Shown piece by piece: positions 55,319-64,000 of a stretch of DNA of 64,000 bases (the first letter of the stretch is position 1; each line of letters begins with the position of its first letter). The position numbers and the translations under genes are program-made. The notes under the pieces are model-generated. The model was not told the origin of the DNA. It searched no databases and saw only the letters and a list, made by a program, of their open reading frames with translations. This DNA comes from Zingiber officinale (lineage: Eukaryota > Streptophyta > Magnoliopsida > Zingiberales > Zingiberaceae), in contig NC_056001.1 of NCBI RefSeq assembly GCF_018446385.1, positions 6,343,600-6,407,599 of the forward strand. Direction: 5' to 3'.

Positions 55319-56181
55319 ATGGATCGGCTTGGGGAGGACATCACGATTCCACCCTTCTACGATCGCGACGACTTCACGTATTGGAAGGTAAGAATGAGGT
55401 ATTTTCTTATGTCTAACCTTGAAAATTGGAGTTGTGTTCAATTAGGTTTCAAGCCTCCGATGGACAAGAAAGGAGAAACCCTAGAGAAGAAGAAGTGGAC
55501 TAAGGAACAAGTCCACCAATCCCTAGTCAACGATGAGGTATTGAAAATTTTTGAATTTTCTTTACCTAATGATGTTTTGTGTAGGATAGGTGGATATAAC
55601 GATGCCAAGGAGTTGTGGAACAACTTGGCTAAGTTCCATGAGGGGAACTCCACTTCAAGCCATGAAGAGGAGTCAAGTGAGCCAAGGAGTTCACATCATG
55701 GAGGGATGGATTTAGAAGTTGAGGGTTACTCAACATCTAAAGAAGAAGAGGAGGAGAGTTCCTCTTTAAGTTCGGAGCAAGGAGAAGAAGCTTCTACCTC
55801 CGGAAGGGATGAAAGAGAGAGCTTACATCCCACCTCAACCCTAGGTAACTCAAGCAATTTAAGTTCTAGTAAATTGCATATATTATGCTTTGAGTGTAGG
55901 GAATTTGGACATTACAAGAGTAAATGTCCAAAGAGGGTTAGGAAGACTCCACCGGCGCTAAAGATCAAGGAAGCCGGAGTCCCGATACGCAAGAGCAAGG
56001 AGCACGTGGTGTGCTTCCAATGCAAGCGAAGGGGACATTATCGGAGCCAATGTCCGAGGGGGAGGCAATCTCACAAGGACAAGAGACCAAGCACATCGAT
56101 AGGGGGAGCTAAGGCAAACCCTAAGGTAATCTCTAAGGCACATTATTGCAATACTAGTAAGCTGCATGCTAGTAGTTTGAT
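55319..56181 (+). other. Gag region of the second SIRE-like element (fossil)
   Basis: Capsid region with DFTYWKVRMRYFL and AKELWNNLAKFHEG, an acidic Ser-rich linker and two CX2CX4HX4C knuckles about 50 residues apart. Cut by the gypsy LTR. Confidence 0.8.
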
Positions 56182-56889
56182 TGCTGATCCGGCAGTAAGA
56201 ATGGGGAACCCACTTCCTGAAGGGGATCAACCTGAGCACCGATGAAAGGCTGTGCGGAGGATGGCCGAACCGAGTGGATGGGTAGGTCCGAACGGAGCTA
56301 GAGATAAGCCCATCCATGGGCTCATGTTTCCGACGCCAGGGCAGGAAGACCGAAGGGCCGAGCGGGAGTCCGCTCGGCCGGGGCCAAGGGCCGAGGGGGT
56401 TGTCCGTTCGGCCAAATAGGGGCGAGGGTATAAAGGGTGCCGAGCGGCCTATGCGCTCGGCTCAGGATATGAGATATAAGCAGAAGCATGTCTGAGGATT
56501 AGGCCGTACACAAGATCGCACGATCTTGCCGTCACCTCACGGAGAGGCTGATACAGTAACAGTATGGTCTCATGGGCGTCTCCCTGACAGATCCATATTC
56601 AGACATGGCCCTTCTGACAGACCCACACCTGGGCATGGTCAAAGGCAGGTGGTTGCTTTGATTGGCACGCCCAGGCTTCTCTGAGAGATCTATATAAGGC
56701 TTCCATTTCTCCACTGGAGGTATGAAAAAATCTTCATCTTGAAGCCACCTTTTTGTTATTCCTCGCCTGACTTGAGGGGCCGTCGCCGGACACCCTCCCG
56801 GCTCGGTTTTGTTGCAGTTCACCGAGCATTCGAGGATCTAGCAGAAGCGCCACGTGCCCAGCTCATCAACTAACCGATCGGACAGATCA
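56182..56889 (+). repeat. 5' LTR of the Tat-type element
   Basis: Starts TGCTGATCCGGCAG and ends near GATCA before the primer site. An inverted repeat GGCCGAGCGG/CCGCTCGGCC (56356-56379) lies upstream of TATAAAG (56429-56435), and another, GCCGAGCG/CGCTCGGC (56439-56461), just after it. Confidence 0.75.
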
Positions 56890-56999
56890 AATTGGCGCCG
56901 TCTGGGAACGCTCCCGCATCCGATCGAAACAATGGACGAGGTCGGACGACAACACACGGTGACGCTTTCAGGAAGAACTCGAGATAAGGGCCGCCAAAA

Positions 57000-59900
57000 T
57001 TGTTGAACAAAAACAGAAAGCAACGGCCGAAAGCAACATCAGCATCATGGGGCCGAGCGGAAGCACCTCCACCCACCGTCGCATTCCACCGGCCTTATTT
57101 TGAAGCCGGACCAGCTCGGAGAGATAGAGACTCTTCTTCAGACGAGATGCCAAGGCGAGATGACAGAAAAGGGAAAGCTCACTGGGCGGATTCATCTCCC
57201 GAGCGGACCAATCGCCAATTCTCGGAGACTATTCTACGAGACCCTCTACCCAAGCACTACGTGCCTCCGACGATAGGCGAGTACAATGGAACAACGGATC
57301 CGGATGACCATCTGGGTAAGTTTGACAACACAGCCACGCTCCATCAATACACCGATGGAGTGAAATGCCGCGTCTTTCTTACCACTCTCTCTGGATCCGC
57401 TCAACGGTGGTTCCGGAGGTTGCCGGACGGATCCATCACGAGCTTCAAATTCAACGACCTTCCTCCACCACTTCGCCAGAGTCGGCGGTATCAAAAGACA
57501 AGTGTCACCTTGTTCGCCATCAAGCAAGAGCCGAGAGAATCGCTTCGAGCTTACAGCGATTCAACCAAGTGGCGATGGACATCCCAACGGCCACTTCGAA
57601 GACGATGATGAACGCCTTCACGCAAGGCCTTGCGGATGGGGACTTCTTCCGGTCGCTCATCCGAAAGCCGCCCCGAGATTATGATCACATGCTACATCGA
57701 GCCAACGAATATATAAATGTGGAAGAAGCGCAAGCCGCTCGGAAAAAGGAAGCTCCAGCCGAGCGGGCATCTACTCATGCCGAGCTCAGCAACCCCCTAG
57801 AGGGCCGAGGGCCGATGCAATCCGATCCCCCCATGCCAGATCTCACGTACAAGAGGTAGCTGCCGCTCGGCCCAAGCCAAAGAAGAGGTGGACCCCTATG
57901 TTCTGCACCCTCCATCAGACGGATACGCACAACACGAGGGATTGCCGAAGCCTTCCCTTTGTATCCAATCCTGTTCCCAGGAAAGCCGAACGACGATTTC
58001 CTCCCATCGACAGGAGACATAGGACCCATGAAACGGACCGAACCCGCACCGAGAGACGACATCAGCAGACACCCGAGCGGCACCGATCTCCAAGGCAGGA
58101 GAATCGCCGGGCGTCCAGAGAACGGTCACGACCGTCCGCACGGGGAGAGGAAAACGGAACAATACTTCCCGAGGCGAGATCCAATCGAGCCAGAAAGGCG
58201 GGCGTCCGGCAGCTGCAGATCCACGCGGTCGGTTGTAGCCAAGAGCGGGCGAGTGGACCGGAAATCACTTTCGGACCCAAGGACTTGGAAGGAGTAGCAG
58301 TGCCACACGACGACGCGCTGCTCATTAAAGCGGTAATAGCAAATTACACCATTCACCGCATATTTGTTGACACAGGGAGCTCGGTCAACATCATATTCAA
58401 GAAGGCGTTCGATCAGCTGTAAATTGATCGTGCCGAGCTGCTGCCCATGACGACCCCGCTCTACGGGTTTACGGGCAACGAAGTTCAGCCGGTCGGACAG
58501 ATCCGGCTGGCCACCTCGCTGGGAGAGGAGCCGCTCAGGAGGACCAGGACAATAAACTTCGTGGTGGTCGACTCTCCATCATCCTACAACGTCATTTTGG
58601 GACGACCGGCGCTCGGTGAATTCCGAGCGGTTGTCTCAACCTTCCACCAGAAGATAAAGTTCCCCGTGGAAGACAAAGTAGGAGAAGTGCGTGGAGATCA
58701 GCTAGCAGCTCGGCGGTGCTATATAGAGATGATCCGAGCGGAAGGCGCCCCGAATCGAGGTAAATGCCATAACCGAGAAACCTCCCGCTTTAATTTATGA
58801 TGAAAAGGAGGAAGTTCAGATCCATCCGACCCAACCGGAGGCTACGACATTTATCGCCTCGGATCCGGAGGAAGAGCGAAGGAGAAACGATCCAATGCCT
58901 CAAAGAAAATCATGATGTCTTTGTCTCGTCAACACATGAGTTGCCCGGAATTTCGCCGAGCTCCGCGCACAGCATGAGTTGCATGTCCGACCGGACGCCA
59001 GAGCAGAAAGGACTTCAGCGTCGAACAAAATGCCATCATCCGAGCGAAGTAGAACTTCAAGGCCGCCACATACGCGAGGTGCGTTCCCGTGCTGACCAAC
59101 GTAGTATTGGTCTCCAAGCCGGGCGGCAAGTGGAGGGTCCGCATCGACTTTCGAGACCTAAACAAAGCATGCCCCAGGACTTTTATCCTCTGCCTGGATA
59201 GATCAACCGGTGGACTCTACGGCGGCTGCGAATTAATTTGCATGCTTGACGCCTACCAAGGATATCATCAAGTGCCGCTCGCCCGGAGGATCAAGAAAAG
59301 TAAGCCTCGTAACGGCCGACGGCACATATTGCTACAAAGTGATGCCGTTCGGATTGAAGAATGCCGGGGCCACCTATCAACGCTTGATGAACAAGGTGTT
59401 CAAGGAGCAAATCGGGAATCGGAAGTTTATGTGGACGACATTCTTATCAAACCGTCCGAGCGGCCGACCTTTTCAAGGATATGGAAGAAACCTTCCGAAC
59501 ACTGCGCAAATATGGAGTCAAGCTAAATCCCTAAATGCCTGTTCGGAGCTAAAGGAGGGCGTTTCTTGGGGTATATAGTGACCGAGCGGGAATCAAGCAA
59601 ATCCCAGCAAGGTGGAAGCACTACAAGACATGCCGCCCCAAGAAATACAAGAGAAGTGCAAAGGTCGGATAATTGCTTTATCCAGATTCATCTCCTCAAC
59701 CGATCGGAGCCCGCCATTCTTCAAGATCTCGCCGGCTACTAAGTTCCAGTGGGATGAAGAGTGTGACCGAGCATTTGAAGAGTTGAAGACATATCTAAAT
59801 TCTTTGCCTGTGCTGGCCAAGCCGATCGTGGGTGAGTCGCTGTATATGTATCTGTCGTCAACTGAGCATGCTGTAGGCTCAGCACTTGTGAGGGCGAGCG

Positions 59901-61859
59901 GCGAGGAGCAACCGGTGTATTTTCTAAGCCACATTTTAAAAGACGCTGAATCTCGTTACACTGGGCTCGAGAAGTTGGCCTTAGCTTTGGTTCTAGCCAC
60001 TCGGCGCCTTCGACCGTATTTCTTGGCTCACACCATCATTGTCCGAACGAACAGTCCACTCGGAAGGGTGCTGTTGAATCCAGAAGTGTCCGGACGGCTT
60101 ATCAAGTGGACGACAGAATTAAGTGAATTTGACATCCAATATCAGCCCCGCTCGGCGATTAAAGCCCAATCCTTGGCTGATTTTGTGACCGAAGTGCAAA
60201 GACCAGAGCCGGAGGCTATGTGGAGAATATATGTGGATGGATCCTCCACCCGGCTCGGAAGTGGGATCGGAATATTACTACTCTCACCTCAGGAGGAAAA
60301 AATGCACTTATCCATCCGGCTAGATTACAAAGCGACTAACAATGAAGCCAAGTACGAGGCCCTTATAGCCGGATTGCAGGCCGCTCGGCATGTGGGGGCC
60401 GGTCGGGTGACACTTTATTCGGACTCACTGTTAGCCGCTCAGTAACTCTCCGGCACCTTTGAAATCAACTGTGTTCGGCTTAAGCTCTACGCTGAGGCCT
60501 TTGAAAAACTCAAAGCTACTTTCCGAGAGGTGCTTATTCAGAAGATTCCACGAAGAACCAGGCGGCCGATGAGTTAGCCAAACTCGCAGTTCAATAACGC
60601 CGGTCGCCATTCAGAACCAATTGAAAACGCTGCTGGTGGCGCATGTCGACCGGATGCAAGGCCTCACATTTCCAATAGACTGGAGGACACCTATTATGGA
60701 ATTTCTCCGTTCGGCACCACACCATCCGATGAATATGCAGCCCGGCTCCTCGAAGAAGAGCCGGTCGATTTACACTCATCGGAGATCAGCTTTACAAGAA
60801 AGCTTTCTCGCGCCCTCGCTGAAATGTGTAAGCTCGGAGGACTCAGCACATCCTCCGTGAAGTACATCAAGGATCATGCGGAGGTCATCCGGAGGACGCG
60901 TTAGCCAAAAAGATCCTCTTAGCCGGATACTTTTGGCCAACTTTACAAACAGATGCCGCCGGTAGTATCTACTTGCCTTTCATGCCGGTATCACAACTTC
61001 TCTCACCGACCGGGGAGGAGATGAAGGCATCAACCATCTCATGTCCGCTCGATCAATGGGAATGGATATTGTGGGTCCGTTCCGATGGCGACCGAGGAAA
61101 TTCTTACTAGTGGCGGTGGATTACTTCCAAGTGGGTGGAGGCCGAGCCGCAAGATTACTGAACAAATGGTTAAAAATTCATCCGGCAACACATCATTTGT
61201 CGGTCATTCCTCGCCGACTAGTGTCCGACAACAGGCGGCAATTCACATGGAAGATGTTAGAGGATTGGTGCAAGAGCTACGGCATTGAGCAACATTTCAC
61301 ATCCGTGGCCTATCCTCGAGCAACGGTCAAGCTGAAGTCGCACCGAATTCTGCGCGCTCGGCTCGACCATTTGGGAGGGAGTTGGCCAGATGAAGTGCCG
61401 AGCGTCCTGTGGGTCATCCGAACGACGCCGAAAGAAGGGACAGGAGTCACCCCGTTCCATTTGGTATATGGCGGTGAGGCTGTCATTCCGGTCGAAGTTG
61501 GAGTTGAGTCAACCCGGATCCAGAGCTACGATGATGACAACGCCGAACGAAGAAACATGGAGCTGGACTTGGTAGAAGAGGAGAGGGCGAAGGCGTCCGT
61601 TCGGCTGATGGCATACCGTCAGCGGATGAAGCAAAACTACAACCGGCGCGTCATTCCCCGATCATTCCAGGTCGGCGATCTTGTTTGGAAGAAGATCAAG
61701 CCGGTCGGTGACGTCGGCAAGCTTGAAGCTCCATGGGCAGGTCCTTTCAAAATCATCGAAAAGCTCCGCTCGGGCGCGTATTATCTGGAGGATGAGGACG
61801 GTCGGCAGCTAGATAGACCGTGGAGTGCGAACCACCTCCAGCCTTACCGGGCGGGGTGA
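57000..61859 (+). other. Gag-pol coding region of the Tat-type element (fossil)
   Basis: Retrotransposon gag domain near 57250-57700 (with KCRVFLTTLSGSAQRWFRRL), aspartic protease with IFVDTGSSVN, reverse transcriptase with KWRVRIDFRDLNKACP, RNase H with IYVDGSS and KATNNEAKYEALIAGL, integrase core and a C-terminal stretch with RSFQVGDLVWKK. Breaks are numerous, so it is inactive. Confidence 0.88.
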
Positions 61860-61967
61860 AAGGTGTATTACTGTAAATCGCCATGTGTACATTTTTCGAC
61901 TGATTACTGAAAGTGCAGAAATGAAAGGTCAAAAGAGCGAAAATAAGGCATTATCATCGAGAAACGA

Positions 61968-62440
61968 AGGCCCCGTGCCGCTCGGCCGGAGGTATATGGG
62001 TCGAGCCAAGCGCTCAAAAATCGGGGGCCCCGAACCGGTCGGACGGAGGTAAATTATCTGAGCCAAAACGCTCGACGAAATAGACCATGAGCCGTTCGGT
62101 CGGGAGTACGTTCTCCGCGCTGGGTGACAGGTGCGCTAAATATAAATGTATATACTTTTTCGTCGCCTATATGCTTGCGATGCAGGAAGCAAAAAGATAA
62201 AAACACATTGAGCATTCTCCGATGAACGGTTCACCGTTCGGCCGTGAGGTTCATATCCGAGCCGGAGCTCGAACTCGAAGACCCTGTGCCGCTCGGCCAG
62301 AATATAAGCAACGTTCGAACTTGAAGACCCCGAGCTGTTCGCCGCTGCATACTAGGGTGGCAAAGAAACCAAAACCTACCGATCGTGGTAATAGCGGAGG
62401 TATGGCTCGAACGAAGGCCTCGAGCCGCTCGCGTGTGTAG
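61968..62440. repeat. Degenerate repeats downstream of pol in the Tat-type element
   Basis: Words such as CCGTGCCGCTCGGCC, GGAGGTA and CGAGCC recur every 60-90 bases with changes. It leads into the more regular array that follows. Confidence 0.5.
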
Positions 62441-62446
62441 TCTCAT

Positions 62447-63200
62447 CGACGCCGACGAGCACCGCTGCTTAAAATCGAGAGCCGCGCCGATCGGCTATAA
62501 TATCCGCGCCGACGAGCATCGTATCGAGAGCGGGCCGGCCTATCATCCGAAGCGGAAAGCCGACGAGCACCGCCGTTAAAATCGAGCCGCGCCGATCGGC
62601 TATAAATATCCGCTACCGACGAGCACCGCCGTTAAAATCGAGAGACGGGCCGGCCTATAAATAATCCGAAGGAAAGCCGACGAGCACCGCTGCAAAAATC
62701 GAGCCGCGCCGATCGCTATAAATATCCGCGCCGACGAGCACCGCTGCGTTAAAATCGAGAGCCGCACCGATCGGCTATAAATATCCGCTCCGACGAGCAC
62801 CGCCGTTAAAAATCGAGACGGGCCGGCGTCTATAATCCGAGCGAAAGCCGACGAGCACCGTCGTAAAATCGAGAGCCGCGCCGATCGGCTATAAATATCC
62901 GCGCCCGACGAGCACCGTTAAAAATCGAGAGCCGCCGATCGGGCTATAAATATCCGCGCCGACGAGCACCGCCGTTAAAATCGAGAGCCGCGCCGATCGG
63001 CTATAAATATCCGCGCCGACGAGCACCGCCATTAAAAATCGAGAGAGGGCCTGAGCCGCTCATGAAGCGGAAAGCCGACGAGCACCGTCGTTAAAAATCG
63101 AGAGACGGGCCGGCGTCTATAAATAATCCGAGCGGAAAGCCGACGAGCACCGTCGTGAAAAGTCGAGAGTCGCGCTGATCGGCCATAAATATACCAAGTG
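62447..63200. repeat. Thirteen-unit tandem array with palindrome and TATA-like motif
   Basis: Each unit of about 50-65 bases starts GCCGACGAGCACCG and continues AAAATCGAGA. Type A units go on GCCGATCGGCTATAAATA and TCCGC; type B units go on GGGCCGGCCTATAAATAATC or similar and end GCGGAAA. The order is A B A B A A B A A A B B A. Eight units have an intact TATAAATA. Confidence 0.85.
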
Positions 63201-63477
63201 GAAGAACGAATATCGGAGTAAGAAACTGCGGAAACTATAAATATTAAAGCATTCAGGCCCGAAGGGGGGTTGGTCCTTCTACACTCGGCGTTTGTTGACT
63301 TCACGCAAGCAGGATACGTGCAGAGTGAGTAGGTCTGCTCACTCGCACTTTATACAATGAGCCAAGCCGATCGGAGGCGTGAGGGAGAAAGCTTAAGAGC
63401 ACGACTGGCGAAAATTTTACAAGCATTAATGTTAAGCAAACAGAAGAATATAATGGACAATGAGTAGGAAGACAGGA

Positions 63478-64000
63478 AAAGGGACATCGTTTCATTAGCA
63501 GAAAAATTATGCCGAACGGCACGTACAAAAATTTCACATCCGCCGAGCGGAGGAAGTACAAAAAGTGCTTGAATAAACTACATCACTCCGGATCCTCAAA
63601 ATTAAAAAAGGTGTCCGGGATGTCGTCGATCATGGCCGCCAGTTCGGGAGGTGGAATGCTCAGGTCAGCAGGAAGATGCCCTCCCTTTTTGAAGTACGCC
63701 GTGGTGACCTTGACGGCCTCGAGGAAGGTTGAGGAGACGTTGCCACCAAACTTTTCACCAAATCGCTTTGAGCGGATGTATTCTTAGCGCGCTACAGCTA
63801 GGCGACTCGGCTCTCCCTCCTTATATTTTTTGAGCAACGCCCGGGAAGCAGTTAAGGAATCTTGGAGGGCCTTCAAGTTTGCTTCAGCCTTTGTGCGTTC
63901 AGCCGAACGGACCTCCCGTTCGGCGTTCAGCTGGGCCTCCAGATCCTTAGATCGCTGATTCAGCGCATGGACATCTACTTTCATTCTGTCCAGGTCAGCG
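63478..64000 (-). other. Antisense coding remnant of the Tat-type element
   Basis: The minus strand encodes a charged coiled-coil stretch (with LEAQLNAEREVRSAERTKAE) and beyond it a segment containing PPPELAAMIDDIPDTFF. Antisense genes between pol and the 3' LTR are known in Tat elements such as Grande. The region is decayed and enters from the right edge. Confidence 0.55.

Larger units (their letters stand above)
53595..56181 (+). mobile_element. Second SIRE-like copia element, 5' LTR plus gag only, truncated by a gypsy element
   Basis: The LTR runs 53595-55257, from TGTTGGTGTAAT to GATCCTAACA. The primer site TGGTATCAGAGC is at 55260-55271. Gag follows from 55319 with a UBN2-type capsid part and two zinc knuckles (CFECREFGHYKSKC and CFQCKRRGHYRSQC). 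The gag region reads largely open here but the element is cut at about 56181 where the gypsy LTR starts, so pol and the 3' LTR are missing from the window. The gypsy insertion is therefore younger than this element. Confidence 0.85.
56182..64000 (+). mobile_element. Ty3/gypsy retrotransposon of the Tat group, fossil, runs off the right edge
   Basis: The 5' LTR is 56182-56889, followed by the primer site TTGGCGCCGTCTGGGAAC (56892-56909), typical of Tat elements. Parts in order are gag (about 57000-57860), protease (about 58260-58620, with VDTGSS), reverse transcriptase (about 59080-59580, with YVDD), RNase H (about 59700-60445), a spacer, and integrase (about 60900-61859). A long 3' region holds tandem repeats and an antisense coding remnant. 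The 3' LTR lies outside the window. It is broken in many places. It cut into the second SIRE-like element and is thus the younger of the two. Confidence 0.88.

Noticed and set aside
62447-63200. CRISPR array
   Set aside because: Units are contiguous tandem repeats with no unique spacers, in a plant retrotransposon.

Overview
This window is nuclear DNA from a flowering plant. Spliced genes with plant GT-AG introns, a NAC factor, a SAUR gene, a P-class PPR gene and dense Ty1/copia and Ty3/gypsy retrotransposons all point that way. The style of the LTRs suggests a monocot, and my best guess is Zingiberales (ginger family). That placement is inference, not proof. No organellar, bacterial, rRNA, functional tRNA or CRISPR feature was seen.

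Layout. 1-1.5 kb: 3' end of an old copia element. 2.3 kb: a decayed aldo/keto reductase exon. 3.5-4.1 kb: a GC-rich island with a TATA box and a 49-residue acidic ORF (minus). 5.8-7.5 kb: an intronless chloroplast-type PPR gene (minus). 8-11 kb: AT-rich intergenic DNA with a GC island and a diverged tandem duplication. 11.1-19.7 kb: a 13-coding-exon NDR-family AGC kinase gene (plus) with a leader intron and a foldback element in intron 2. 20.5-29.0 kb: a 12-exon Noc2-family ribosome-biogenesis gene (plus) with a telo-box upstream. 29.2-29.4 kb: a SAUR gene (minus). 31.0-31.6 kb: a conserved membrane coiled-coil protein (minus). 33.0-34.3 kb: a JUB1-like NAC gene (minus) with a one-base frameshift in exon 1. 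34.9-35.4 kb: two tandem tRNA-derived SINEs. 37.9-64.0 kb: a nested retrotransposon block. It holds a gag-only LTR element, a SIRE-like copia element whose 5' LTR is split by a 2.4-kb solo LTR, a second copia element kept only as LTR plus gag, and a Tat-type gypsy element running off the right edge.

The host genes are independent units, not a pathway: organelle RNA metabolism (PPR), growth and polarity signalling (NDR), 60S ribosome assembly (Noc2), auxin growth response (SAUR) and stress or ageing transcription (NAC). All exon models come from reading splice sites and frame; exon lengths sum to intact frames for the NDR and Noc2 genes and fall exactly one base short for the NAC gene.

The most unusual signal is in the retrotransposon block. 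Four LTR families of two superfamilies each carry their own short inverted-repeat (hairpin) motifs, in three of them close to a clear TATA box. In one LTR the repeat units show paired, compensating changes in the stem. The gypsy element also has a 13-unit tandem array in which most units hold a TATA-like motif, often directly after a 10-bp palindrome.
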